64,000 bases of DNA from a bacterium (GTDB lineage: Bacteria > Actinomycetota > Acidimicrobiia > Spongiisociales > JAENVV01), in contig JAHEDI010000014.1 in the NCBI GenBank assembly GCA_024641305.1, positions 3,810-67,809 of the forward strand. Direction: 5' to 3'. The stretch's first letter is position 1; the number at the start of each line of letters is the position of its first letter. Made by a program: the position numbers and the translations under genes. This document shows positions 24,559 to 33,911 of this stretch, one piece after another. The notes beneath the pieces are model-generated. The model did not search any database and was not told the DNA's origin. It saw nothing but the letters and a program-made list of their open reading frames with translations.

Positions 24559-27252
24559 CGCCACGTCAACGATCTCAGGTGACCAACCCGATCGAATCGG
24601 TCTGATTCGTACACGGCCGTCCACCACGATCACACCGTCGCCCGGTTCGCGCACGATTACCGGGTTGAGGTCCATCTCGGCAAGCTCCGGGATGGCCTCG
24701 ACGAGAGCTGACACGCGCAGCAGGGCCTGTTCAAGGGCAGTGGTGTCTCCGGCCGGCTGACCGCGATATCCGTCGAGCAGCTTGGCCGACTTGATACCCG
24801 TCACCATCTGGTTGGCTTCCCGATCGGTGATCGGAGCAGCCCGGAACACAACATCCTTGAGTAGCTCCACAAAGACGCCTCCCATCCCGAAGACGAGCAA
24901 CGGCCCGAACGACGGATCCTCCGTCATCCCGATGAGCACTTCGATGCCGGTGGGCACCATCTCCTGAATCAAAACGCCGTTGGCATCGTCAGTCAGCGCC
25001 ATGATGTGATCGAACGCCTCACCGACCTGATCGGCGCCGGATTTGTTGAGGAGCACCCCACCGAAGTCCGACTTGTGGAGAGCCGACGGAGCAATCAACT
25101 TCATCGCGACCGGACCAGCGATCTCGGACCAGGCAGACACTGCCGCCTCCTTTGATTCCGCTTCGTGCGATCGAGGCGTATCGATGCCGAACGATCCGAG
25201 CAGCCCGCGCACCTCGTCATCGGTGAGCCATCCGCCATCCGGACCGACCCGAGCCAAAGCATCACCAACCAGCTGACGAGCTCTTCCAAGATCAATGTCA
25301 GTGAACTGAGGAACCTCCCCGTAGGGAGTTCGGCGCCATTCGGCGTACGAAGCTGCCCGTGAGAGCGCTTTGGCGGCAGCCTCAGGGAACTCATACACAG
25401 GAATGGTCATCGTCTCGTTTCGCATCGAAGCGCGGCCTGACCCTGATTCCATAAGGACCGCCACCTGCGTCTTACCCGACGTCAGTGCCGCCTCAAGGAC
25501 GGGGGGGCCAACATCAGGGCCGTCCTCAATAGTCTGAATATGAATCGTGATAACTGCGTCGATCTCATCAGAGGCACCCAGGATTCGCGCGACATGACCG
25601 TATTCCGCCGGACCGGCCGACGCGATCAAGTCGACCGGGTTCGTAACCGACGCTTCGGCGGGTAGCCCGACCCGCAGCGCCGCCTGCAACGACTGGCTGA
25701 ATACCGGCAACTCGAGGCCGCTCGATTCGAGAGCGTCAGCGGCAAGGATACCGGGCCCTCCCGCGTTCGTCACGACTCCGACTCGTCGGCCACCTGGCAG
25801 TGGCTGATTCGCCAGCAGCGAGGCAACTGCGAAAAGCTCCTCGATCGTGTCGACCCGGATCATCCCGGTCTGTGCACTTAGGGCGTCCACAGCTGCGTCG
25901 GCGCTCGCCAACGCCCCGGTATGAGAACTGGCAGCCCGTGAGCCGGCCTTCGATCGTCCTGACTTGACCGCAACGATCGGCTTCTTGCGACCAATTCTGC
26001 GAGCGATCCGGGCGAACTTGCGTGGATTCCCAAACGACTCCAGATACATGACGATGACGTCGGTGGATGGATCTTCCTCCCAGCTGAGAATGAGATCATT
26101 GCCCGAGACGTCCGGTTTGTTACCAATCGACACAAACTGCGAGATCCCGATGTCGTGACGACCGGCGTAGTCGAGAATGGCGATTCCGAGCGCGCCCGAC
26201 TGCGAGAGCATCGCCACATTTCCCCGTGGGGGATACACGGGGGCGAACGTGGCGTTGAGGTTGACAGCTGGGTCGGTATTCACGAGTCCCATGCAGTTCG
26301 GTCCGATCATCCGCATCCCGGCTGAGCGGACCACTTCCACGAGTTCTGCCTCCCGGGCGGCACCTTCCTCGCCGACTTCCGAGAACCCTGCTGAGATGAC
26401 GACGAGACCGCGGACACCTTTTGCTGCACACTCATGTACCACGTCGAGGACGGCGACTGCCGGAACGGCGATGATGGCCAGGTCGACGGTACCCGGTATG
26501 GCGGTCACCGAGGGATATGCCCGGACCGACCCCACCACCTCGGTCTGCGGGTTGACCGGGTAGACCACTCCGGAGAATCCGCCATGCAGGAGATTGGCGA
26601 ACAGACGCCCGCCAATGGAGCCAGGTGACCTTGATGCGCCAACCACAGCTATTGAGCGCGGATAGAACATGGGGAGGATCGAAGCGGCGATCGCTCGCTG
26701 CTCGCGACGAGCTTCGGCTGCCCGGGCGTCATCCGACGCCTTGACGGGGAACTCGACGTTGTAAACCCCCGCTTCGAGGCTCCTCGTCAGGGTGTATCCC
26801 GAATTACGGAAGACCCGCATCATGGACAGATTGTCCGGCAAGACGTAGGCCTTGAAAGCCTCCACCCCATGGGATCGAGCGTAGGTTGTGAGAATCTGAA
26901 GAAGTTGGGTGCCGATCCCTCGACCTTGCTGATCGTCTGCAACGGCAAACGCCACTTCGGCCTTGCTGGGATCGTCCCGCTCTCGGTCATACCGGCCAAC
27001 GCCGATCATCTCATCTTCGTGGAGAACGACAACGGCCATGCGGCTCTCGTAGTCGACATTCGTAAAGAACTCGACTTCCTCATCGGTGAGACGTTCCTTG
27101 GCGCGAAAGAATCGGTAGTAACGCGACTGAATGCCGAGCCGCTGAAACATATCTACGAGCGACTTGGCGTCGCTCGGTCGAATCGGCCGACAACGGGCGA
27201 CGACGCCATCACGCAGAACAATGTCAAGTTCGTATTCGCTTGGGTATTCCAT
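24544..27252 (-). CDS. GNAT domain fused to ADP-forming acyl-CoA synthetase
   Basis: A 902-aa protein. An N-terminal GNAT domain (about residues 10-165, acetyl-CoA loop DDQQGRGIGTQLL) is followed by a CoA-binding Rossmann domain (AVVGASRSPGSIGG), a ligase-CoA domain with the phosphohistidine motif ASSHTGALAS (His444), and a C-terminal ATP-grasp domain (about 670-890). Pat/YfiQ-type lysine acetyltransferases share these modules, with GNAT at the other end. The intact His here suggests acyl-CoA synthetase chemistry may be retained. ATG 27252 overlaps the polX stop (TGATG) and has AAGGA upstream. The 3' end overlaps whiB. Confidence 0.9.
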   Translation of the reverse strand: MEYPSEYELDIVLRDGVVARCRPIRPSDAKSLVDMFQRLGIQSRYYRFFRAKERLTDEEVEFFTNVDYESRMAVVVLHEDEMIGVGRYDRERDDPSKAEVAFAVADDQQGRGIGTQLLQILTTYARSHGVEAFKAYVLPDNLSMMRVFRNSGYTLTRSLEAGVYNVEFPVKASDDARAAEARREQRAIAASILPMFYPRSIAVVGASRSPGSIGGRLFANLLHGGFSGVVYPVNPQTEVVGSVRAYPSVTAIPGTVDLAIIAVPAVAVLDVVHECAAKGVRGLVVISAGFSEVGEEGAAREAELVEVVRSAGMRMIGPNCMGLVNTDPAVNLNATFAPVYPPRGNVAMLSQSGALGIAILDYAGRHDIGISQFVSIGNKPDVSGNDLILSWEEDPSTDVIVMYLESFGNPRKFARIARRIGRKKPIVAVKSGRSKAGSRAASSHTGALASADAAVDALSAQTGMIRVDTIEELFAVASLLANQPLPGGRRVGVVTNAGGPGILAADALESSGLELPVFSQSLQAALRVGLPAEASVTNPVDLIASAGPAEYGHVARILGASDEIDAVITIHIQTIEDGPDVGPPVLEAALTSGKTQVAVLMESGSGRASMRNETMTIPVYEFPEAAAKALSRAASYAEWRRTPYGEVPQFTDIDLGRARQLVGDALARVGPDGGWLTDDEVRGLLGSFGIDTPRSHEAESKEAAVSAWSEIAGPVAMKLIAPSALHKSDFGGVLLNKSGADQVGEAFDHIMALTDDANGVLIQEMVPTGIEVLIGMTEDPSFGPLLVFGMGGVFVELLKDVVFRAAPITDREANQMVTGIKSAKLLDGYRGQPAGDTTALEQALLRVSALVEAIPELAEMDLNPVIVREPGDGVIVVDGRVRIRPIRSGWSPEIVDVASVAD

Positions 27253-28979
27253 CACGCTTCCTTGGTACAGAATTGGAGAAATCTCTTGAGAGGCCAGGTA
27301 TTGACACATTGGTTCGGATCCAACCAGCCCCGCTGCGCCTGTTGGATGCCCCACCGCATATAGTCGAGTTCCTTGACACGGTGGGCGTCGGTATCAATGA
27401 TGAAGAATACGTCCCGCCCGCGTGCTTTTCGGATCACCTCGCTCGTGGCATCAAGGCGCTCGAGGTGCGAATTGATCTCGAGAGCCACCCCGGTGGTTTC
27501 GGCACCCTCCAGGACGGCGTCCACATCGAATTCAATACCGGGTCGGCGACCGATCATACGGCCGGACAAATGTCCGATCGCCCGCACGGCGGGGTTGCCC
27601 ATGGCCGTAAGCAACCGGATCGTCTGCCGTTCGGTCGGCAGGTCAAAGTGGGAATGCACCGACGCCACCGTGAAATCAAACCCGGCCAGGAACTCCGCGT
27701 CGTAATCGACGTTGCCGTCGGGGTCAATATTCAACTCGGTACCGTGAAGAAGCTCAATTGTCGGATACCGGCTCGCTAGTTCCCGAAGGCGGCCGCGCTG
27801 CTCGACCATCTGCTCCCGACTCGCCCCATTGATGGTGAGATCTTCGGCATGATCAGTGATAACCATGTACTCGTAGCCGCGCGCCAGGCAACCTTCAATC
27901 ATGTCGATCAGCGTGTCTTCGCCATCTCCTGATAAATCGGAATGAACGTGCAGATCGCCACGAATCATGTCCAACGTCACGACCGCGATAGGTCCGCGTT
28001 CTGCTGCTTCTATCTCACCGGAATCCTCCCGCAAGCGGGGTACCACATACGCAAGGTCCAGCGCACCGTAGATGTCCACTTCAGACAAGGCGGCAATCAC
28101 ACGAGCGTCGCCGGCATCGGCCAGTGCATACTCATTAAGGGTCATCCCCCGGGCAATTGCTCGCTGCCGTAGGGCAATATTGTGGGCTTTTGAACCTGTG
28201 AAGTACATAATCGCCGCCCCAAAAGACTCAGGAGCAACGACCCTGACATCGATCTGGAGACCGGCATGGGTCAGGAAACTCACCTTGGTGTCACCATCGG
28301 CGATGATCTCATCGACCACCGGCAGATCACGAACCCGGTTGGCGACCGGCCGTGGCGTGCTGGAGGCAACGAGTATGTCGACATCGGCAACGGTGTCGCG
28401 CAGTCGTCTCAGGCTTCCACAAATCTTCACCTCGACCACACCATCGACCGCAGCCAGCTCTTTGGCAACTCGCTCGGCAACCGGCATCGCTTCGGCAATC
28501 GGCGTCCGGCGATCCTTGCCCGACAGGCCCAATCGGCCGATCGCCTTGGCCAGCTTCTCTTCGGTCTTTGCCCCGAGCCCGGCCACCTCGCGAAGTTTTT
28601 CCCCGACAATCGCTTCGGTCAGTTTCTCCACGGAATCGACACCAAGCTCATCGCGCAATTTGGCGGCAGTCTTGGCACCGAGTCCAGGGATTTTCACCAT
28701 CTGGCGGTAGTCGGCGGGAAACATCGCACGAAGACGGTCAAGCTTGTCGATACTCCCTCGATCAACGAATTCCCCGATCTTGTCAGCAGTCGATTTGCCG
28801 ATACCTTTCAGGCCGATCATCTCCGATTTGGATAAGGTCGTGATGGCAGGCTGCAATTCGCGCAACGAGCGGGAGGCCGACTCATACGCCCGCGCCCGGA
28901 AGGATTGTGGATTCTGATCCTCGAGCTTGGTTAGCTCGGCAAGTTCGTCAAAGAGGTCGGCGAGAGTGGCATTGATCAC
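27252..28979 (-). CDS. polX: DNA polymerase X family with PHP domain
   Basis: A 575-aa bacterial PolX used in base-excision or gap repair. The order is helix-hairpin-helix 8-kDa domain (about 1-90, GLKGIGKSTADKIGEF), fingers HhH GLGAKTAAKL, nucleotidyl-transfer palm with acidic residues in VADVDILV (about 155-310), then a PHP nuclease domain (about 335-570) starting GDLHVHSDLSGDG and ending FIIDTDAHRVKEL. Start is GTG 28979. It follows the photolyase by 40 nt and is coupled to the GNAT-synthetase gene. Confidence 0.95.
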   Translation of the reverse strand: MINATLADLFDELAELTKLEDQNPQSFRARAYESASRSLRELQPAITTLSKSEMIGLKGIGKSTADKIGEFVDRGSIDKLDRLRAMFPADYRQMVKIPGLGAKTAAKLRDELGVDSVEKLTEAIVGEKLREVAGLGAKTEEKLAKAIGRLGLSGKDRRTPIAEAMPVAERVAKELAAVDGVVEVKICGSLRRLRDTVADVDILVASSTPRPVANRVRDLPVVDEIIADGDTKVSFLTHAGLQIDVRVVAPESFGAAIMYFTGSKAHNIALRQRAIARGMTLNEYALADAGDARVIAALSEVDIYGALDLAYVVPRLREDSGEIEAAERGPIAVVTLDMIRGDLHVHSDLSGDGEDTLIDMIEGCLARGYEYMVITDHAEDLTINGASREQMVEQRGRLRELASRYPTIELLHGTELNIDPDGNVDYDAEFLAGFDFTVASVHSHFDLPTERQTIRLLTAMGNPAVRAIGHLSGRMIGRRPGIEFDVDAVLEGAETTGVALEINSHLERLDATSEVIRKARGRDVFFIIDTDAHRVKELDYMRWGIQQAQRGWLDPNQCVNTWPLKRFLQFCTKEA

Positions 28980-29019
28980 ATCCAGCAGACTAGGTGACGC
29001 CGGGTCCGATTCGAGGCGC

Positions 29020-30480
29020 TCAACCCCACAGGGTTGGCTGGTTTTGGGCCAGATACGACCGCAGCTTCAGCTTGCGACGAGTCGACTCAGATGTCATATA
29101 CCGGACTTTCCCGAAGATTTGGCGCTCGGGGCCCCAAGCCCGGTCGAACCTTCCCAACACCCAGTGGATCCCCGACACCGAATTGGGATCCCGGCCGTCC
29201 AACGCATACCGATTGTTGAGGTCCATCATGACGGCATGGGCGATCCGTGGATGCGGAGACCACTCCAGGATCTTCTTGCCCCAAAGCATTCGCAGATAGT
29301 TGTGCATCGTGCCGGTCTCGGTGAGCTGAGTTTGGGCGGCGTTCCACACATCGTCGTGCGTGTCTGATCGAGCCAGCTGATCGGGCGTGTACAGGTAGGG
29401 ACGCGGGTCCGAGGCGTGTTGCTCAAGGGTTTGTCGTGCCCACCCGGGAAGGGCTTCGTATTGGTCGTAGACCGGGGAGTAGTAGGCAGCCCGGTAGCCA
29501 ATATCCCGCCAGGTTACGATCTGATCCAGGAAGCCCTCTCCCTGTTCTGACATACCCCACCAACCGGTCCGCGACCCGGTCGCCTTTGGCGCGACCTCAG
29601 CCGGGGTCCACTGTTCGGCCGCAACGACGCCAGCCAGGACCTCATGAACCGAAATGTGCCCGAAGTGCAGATAGGGCGACAGACCAGACTCAGCATGTTC
29701 GTCTGGATGGTTTCGCTGGTCGTATCGGCCCAAGCCGCTCGCCACGAACTCGGCCAATCGAGTTCGGGCAGCTACCTGACCGCCGCGAAGCGGAGCAACC
29801 GGGACTTCGTGGTCGAGGTCAAGTTCAATCACCACGTCCCTGGCCAGGCGGGCGGTCGGATAATCAATCATGATTTGATCAATCACGTCGGGACGGGTGG
29901 AGTCCAGACCACCGAGCGGGTCGTCGTCGGGTCCGTCCTCAAGATGATCAAGGAGGACTGTTTGATAGAACCGGCGAAGGTCGACCGCTCTCTTGAAGTC
30001 TCGAGCCGTCACCGACATCGGGACCACGCCATTGTGGTCCACAACTTCAAAGCGGCACTCGATCTGTGCGACCGCCGCTTGCCGGGCGGCGGGAAGAAAG
30101 AATACCGGCGCATCATCACCAACCACGACCGCCGCCGAAGCACTCAACCGCCTAAGCAACCCTTTCCCAGCACCTGGCTCGGGTTCAATGTACGGAACGC
30201 AAACAACGTGTCGGTTCACTAGCGCTTCGACGACGTCAACGATGCCGTCGATTGCAAAGGCATGAATCCGATCGTTGGCCCACGAATAGTCAAGGCGCAG
30301 GGCCGCCAGCACGACTAGCGGGACTCCCAGATGTCGCGACCAATCTGCCGCCCGTTGCAGGGCGTAGTTTGCGCCAGTCCTCCGATAGGCAGTCATCCAG
30401 TAGAGGACGTAATCACCGCTGGTGCCCACCTCGGCATCCACCAGCGTTGTTATGCGCTGATCAGGAACGTCAGAATTCAC
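29020..30480 (-). CDS. phr: Class II CPD photolyase
   Basis: An FAD enzyme that splits cyclobutane pyrimidine dimers with light. The C-terminal FAD region shows the class II pattern: SDTHDDVWNAAQ, the GTMHNYLRMLWGKKILEW block and ALDGRDPNSVSGIHW, followed by RPIFGK-like RQIFGKVRYM. The N-terminal photoantenna domain reads YVLYWMTAYRRTGANYAL. The track start lies inside the preceding gene; GTG 30480 overlaps that gene's stop (GTGA) and gives 486 aa. It forms a repair unit with polX. Confidence 0.94.
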   Translation of the reverse strand: MNSDVPDQRITTLVDAEVGTSGDYVLYWMTAYRRTGANYALQRAADWSRHLGVPLVVLAALRLDYSWANDRIHAFAIDGIVDVVEALVNRHVVCVPYIEPEPGAGKGLLRRLSASAAVVVGDDAPVFFLPAARQAAVAQIECRFEVVDHNGVVPMSVTARDFKRAVDLRRFYQTVLLDHLEDGPDDDPLGGLDSTRPDVIDQIMIDYPTARLARDVVIELDLDHEVPVAPLRGGQVAARTRLAEFVASGLGRYDQRNHPDEHAESGLSPYLHFGHISVHEVLAGVVAAEQWTPAEVAPKATGSRTGWWGMSEQGEGFLDQIVTWRDIGYRAAYYSPVYDQYEALPGWARQTLEQHASDPRPYLYTPDQLARSDTHDDVWNAAQTQLTETGTMHNYLRMLWGKKILEWSPHPRIAHAVMMDLNNRYALDGRDPNSVSGIHWVLGRFDRAWGPERQIFGKVRYMTSESTRRKLKLRSYLAQNQPTLWG

Positions 30481-31217
30481 GAACGGTACTGGCGAAGAAA
30501 TCCCAGGATCGCCTTTACACATGCTGCTTGTTGATCGTTGCGGGTGATTGAGGCAATGCCATCACCGATCTGGGGTCCGTAATTTCCAAATTGGGCATGA
30601 TTGCCGCCCGGAATCAGTACCAGCTCGGCAGACTTCGGTAACAGATCGGCGGACTTCTGCTCGATCTCTGCCGGCGGTGCAAGACCGTCTTCACTGCCAT
30701 ACACAACCAGCGTATTCAGGTTGCGAAAAGCCAAATTCGACGAACCGTCCGGGTAGGAAGCCAACAGTATCAAGCCAGAGATGCGCTGGTTTCGCTCGGC
30801 GAACTCGGCGGCCATCGCCCCACCCATGGAGTGGCCGGCCATGATCCAGGATGAAATCTCCGGGTATTCCATGAGCACGTCACTGGCGGCGGACACCCCG
30901 AGAACGGCGAAATTGAAAGGGTGTTTCACGATGACGACGAGATACCCATCATCGGCCACCTGACGGGCAATCGGGGCGTACGCATCGGGATCAACCCTCG
31001 CCCCGGTGTAAAAGATCACTCCCACCGTCGGCTCGTGATCGGCCGGCCTAAACGTAAGACGAGGGGTTGTTGAAACGACAACATCGTCGTCTGTCATCAT
31101 CGAGCCCACGACGTCGGGAGTAGAGCGATACGGAGACACAAAGTTGTCATACGCATAGAAAGCGCCGAGCGCCAGGGTGGCAATGAGGAGTCCCCGGATG
31201 ATCCACTTATTGCTCAT
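30477..31217 (-). CDS. Membrane-anchored alpha/beta hydrolase
   Basis: A 246-aa protein with an N-terminal signal anchor (about residues 7-25, IRGLLIATLALGAFYAY) and an extracytoplasmic alpha/beta hydrolase domain: nucleophile elbow AGHSMGGAMAA, acid in VYGSEDGLAPP and late His in PGGNHAQFG. The dienelactone-hydrolase-like family with this pattern is common and functionally undefined. It lies 41 nt after aceK and overlaps the photolyase start by 4 nt, so the three are probably one transcript. Confidence 0.85.
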   Translation of the reverse strand: MSNKWIIRGLLIATLALGAFYAYDNFVSPYRSTPDVVGSMMTDDDVVVSTTPRLTFRPADHEPTVGVIFYTGARVDPDAYAPIARQVADDGYLVVIVKHPFNFAVLGVSAASDVLMEYPEISSWIMAGHSMGGAMAAEFAERNQRISGLILLASYPDGSSNLAFRNLNTLVVYGSEDGLAPPAEIEQKSADLLPKSAELVLIPGGNHAQFGNYGPQIGDGIASITRNDQQAACVKAILGFLRQYRS

Positions 31218-31258
31218 ACAAGTTCATTCTCACAGACTTGCTGGGCGTCCGCCCGGAT

Positions 31259-33004
31259 TTACCAACCGGCCCAGCGGGGACGACCGGGCAAGCGAGCCGA
31301 CTCGTCGTAGGGAAGCACATGCAGCAACTCCCCGCCCGCTACCAGGCCCTGGATGGCTTGCCACGCCGTTGCAGAGAACATGTCACGGTGTTCCGAGAGA
31401 AAGACCTCCCGCAATGACGGTGACAAGCCGAGAAATCGCTCATGTTCCTCAGGGAACACATCGGTGTCACCAACGGTATACCAGGCATCGGACGACATCT
31501 CGTCCGCGTCATCACGCGACTGCGGGATCTCCCTAAAGCGCATGTCAGTGAGCGGCCGCAGTTCGTCGTAGTCATAAAACACGACGCGTCCGTGTCGTGT
31601 CACGCCAAAATTCTTCAACAACAGGTCACCTGGGAAGATGTTCGTTGAGGCCAGATCCTTGATCGAACGTCCGAAATCGAGGACCGCGGCTCCGGCCGCC
31701 CGCTCACCTGCTTCCCGAACGTAGATATCGAGCGGGATCACCCGACGCTCGACATAGACCTGCTTGATCACGACCTTCTCGTCGAAGATCTCTATGGTGC
31801 TGGCTGCCTCGGCTGCGAACTCTGCGAGGAGGGCATCGGAGAATCGGGATCGTTGGATCTCCAGATGTTGAAAGTCCTGTGCATCAACGAGGCGCCCGGC
31901 CCGGTCGTGTTGAAAAACCATGCTGTATTTCTCCATGATCGCCCGACGAGTCGTGCGCTTCTGAGGCGGGAATCGATCCCGGATGATCTTGAAGGCATCT
32001 TCGAATCCCGGCATCGTGAACACGATCATGACGAGACCTCTGGTTCCTCTGGCAATTTCGAACTGCTCATCGGTGGAGGCCAAATGCCGCCGCAAATCAC
32101 GGTATAGCTCCGTCTTGCCATGTTTGTTATAGCCAATCGCGATGTAGATCTCTGCGACTCGTTTACGGGGCATCAACCGTTTCAGAAAACGAACGAGATC
32201 GTATGGGCGCCCAACATCAACAAGAAAATACGAACGGGTGAACGAGAACAGTATGGACACCTCGTGCTCCTGTGTGAGGACGGCGTCGATGGCGATACCG
32301 GCTTCATCGTTGGTGAACGCGATGACGAGCGGAATCGAGTGAGAACCCGAATGGAGACGGGCGACGAGGTAGGCCGCCTGCCCCCGGTAGAAGACAGACC
32401 TGACCAGCTCGGCCCCGTCAAGACTCATGAGCGCCCCGATCTGCTCGAGCCGCCCCTCGATTCTCTCCGTCGCCGCTGCCACATCCCGTTCTCGATTCAC
32501 CAGAACAAACGGACAATGATCCAGCATCGCGCCAACCATGTCGGCCACCGATTCGGCCCGACCCTGGGCGAGAAACACCGGCTCGGACGAGCGCGTCGGG
32601 GGGGTGTCGAAGTCCGTGTCCACAAACTCGATGGCCTGGTCGACGCCGACCGTCGTAAAAACTCGCCGGGTTATGGAGTTGAAGAATGTTTCGGCGATGT
32701 CCCAATCATCCCGATCGGAAATCAGGGCTGAGAAGACGGCTTTGAGAGATGCCCAGATCGCCTGATCCTCCGCACGATCGCCAAGCAACCCGACGACGTC
32801 GGCATATACCTCCGAAACTACGCTGCGGTAGAGACCTAGTCGTTCGGCAGCATCGGCCTGCATCCCGTGCCAATCTCGATTGAGGAATCGCACCTCGGCC
32901 CGTGACGTAATCACCCGGAACCGGGCAACGTAGTTCTCATAGCCGGCCAGGATCGTCCTGGCCCCGACAAAGGACCGGCGGCTGTCGGTTAGCGGTGCTT
33001 CCAT
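31259..33004 (-). CDS. aceK: Isocitrate dehydrogenase kinase/phosphatase
   Basis: AceK phosphorylates and dephosphorylates isocitrate dehydrogenase to steer carbon into the glyoxylate shunt. The 581-aa length fits the family and the hallmark stretches are present: IAIGYNKHGKTELYRDL, the ATP-binding GLVMIVFTMPGFEDAFKII, DRFPPQK, and the catalytic LDFGRSIKDLASTNIFPGD followed by KNFGVTRHGRVVFYDYDEL. No isocitrate lyase or malate synthase is adjacent. The gene is best known from proteobacteria, so presence here is notable. Base composition looks like the neighbours. Confidence 0.95.
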   Translation of the reverse strand: MEAPLTDSRRSFVGARTILAGYENYVARFRVITSRAEVRFLNRDWHGMQADAAERLGLYRSVVSEVYADVVGLLGDRAEDQAIWASLKAVFSALISDRDDWDIAETFFNSITRRVFTTVGVDQAIEFVDTDFDTPPTRSSEPVFLAQGRAESVADMVGAMLDHCPFVLVNRERDVAAATERIEGRLEQIGALMSLDGAELVRSVFYRGQAAYLVARLHSGSHSIPLVIAFTNDEAGIAIDAVLTQEHEVSILFSFTRSYFLVDVGRPYDLVRFLKRLMPRKRVAEIYIAIGYNKHGKTELYRDLRRHLASTDEQFEIARGTRGLVMIVFTMPGFEDAFKIIRDRFPPQKRTTRRAIMEKYSMVFQHDRAGRLVDAQDFQHLEIQRSRFSDALLAEFAAEAASTIEIFDEKVVIKQVYVERRVIPLDIYVREAGERAAGAAVLDFGRSIKDLASTNIFPGDLLLKNFGVTRHGRVVFYDYDELRPLTDMRFREIPQSRDDADEMSSDAWYTVGDTDVFPEEHERFLGLSPSLREVFLSEHRDMFSATAWQAIQGLVAGGELLHVLPYDESARLPGRPRWAGW

Positions 33005-33036
33005 GACGTGAGCCTACTGACGGCCCGCATTCCGAC

Positions 33037-33690
33037 CTATTTCGACGGCAGCGGTGAGTCGTGAAGCGCCGCGTCAAGGTACGGCCGGAATTCGGACAAC
33101 GTCGCCGAATCCCAGGTGCTCTCGCCGTCTCGCCCCGGACAAGCCCCCTCGTCGTGCGCAATGGCTGTGATTGAGATAATTTGGGACCCCACGATGGTCG
33201 CGTACTGAAGATTGAGCTCCGAGGGTTGGCCATCCGGGAGCATGCCAACATACCCGTAGAACACACCCCGAGCGCCTCCCAGAACAAAGGCATCGGGCCC
33301 AAGATTCTCAAAGACATAATCAGACGGACAGCCTACGGCCCGGTCGACCCCAATAGCTTCGTGAAATCCATCTGCCAGAGCATCCAGATTGGCAACGGGA
33401 TCGGCGTCCGGATCCAGATTGTCCACAGACGACACTGGGGAGGTTCTGGTTTCCAGCGTCCCGGTTGGAGCCCCGTTTCGCTCGACGCACAAGACACCGC
33501 CGTTCCCTTCGCAGGGTTGAACGATCCAACCGCCTCCGAGGTTTGCATCGTGATCCGGTGCATCCCAGAGAATCTGGCCCTCAGGGCCCGACGGCCTGGG
33601 AGGACCCGGGTCGTTCGAATCGGCGTCACTCCCCAGACAGCCAGTTACAAGCAAGGCGATTAAGACCGTGGCAATGGTGTAGGGGCGCAT
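33037..33690 (-). CDS. Predicted lipoprotein, unknown function
   Basis: A 217-aa exported protein with a type II signal (IATVLIALLVTGC, Cys18). The mature part starts with a Pro/Ser/Asp-rich linker and contains four further Cys residues that could form disulfides (e.g. VQPCEGNGGVLCVE). No enzymatic motif was recognised. It lies between tRNA-Leu and aceK on the same strand. Confidence 0.7.
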   Translation of the reverse strand: MRPYTIATVLIALLVTGCLGSDADSNDPGPPRPSGPEGQILWDAPDHDANLGGGWIVQPCEGNGGVLCVERNGAPTGTLETRTSPVSSVDNLDPDADPVANLDALADGFHEAIGVDRAVGCPSDYVFENLGPDAFVLGGARGVFYGYVGMLPDGQPSELNLQYATIVGSQIISITAIAHDEGACPGRDGESTWDSATLSEFRPYLDAALHDSPLPSK

Positions 33691-33823
33691 TCCCTTCCTC
33701 CGTGGTCAGATCCGGCCAGCGCCCACACGATACGAAACGGGCGCACCAGAACTGTACTTGACCACACGCAACTGCCGACTCCCAAATCGCATTTCCAGCA
33801 GCAGGCCATTCGACCCGGATGAG

Positions 33824-33905
33824 TACCCCGGGGGGGACTTGAACCCCCACGCCTTGCGGCCGTGGATTTTAAGTCCACTGCGTCTGCCGATTCCGCCACC
33901 GGGGC
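33824..33905 (-). tRNA. tRNA-Leu (UAA anticodon)
   Basis: Reading the minus strand from 33905, a 7-bp acceptor stem (GCCCCGG with CCGGGGT, first pair G-U), D arm, anticodon stem GTGGA/TCCAC with loop CTTAAAA (anticodon TAA), a long class II variable arm GGCCGCAAGGCGT, and the T arm GGGGG-TTCAAGT-CCCCC can be laid out. The discriminator is A and CCA is not encoded. It decodes the rare UUA codon, the role of bldA in Streptomyces. It sits 6 nt downstream of the ppx stop. Confidence 0.95.
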
Positions 33906-33911
33906 CTGATG

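Noticed and set aside
30481-30522. Upstream start for the photolyase at 30522
   Set aside because: It lies within the hydrolase coding region; the GTG overlapping the hydrolase stop gives the normal N-terminus.
32120-32731. 203-aa plus-strand ORF inside aceK
   Set aside because: Antisense to the conserved catalytic region of aceK and without any recognisable domain.
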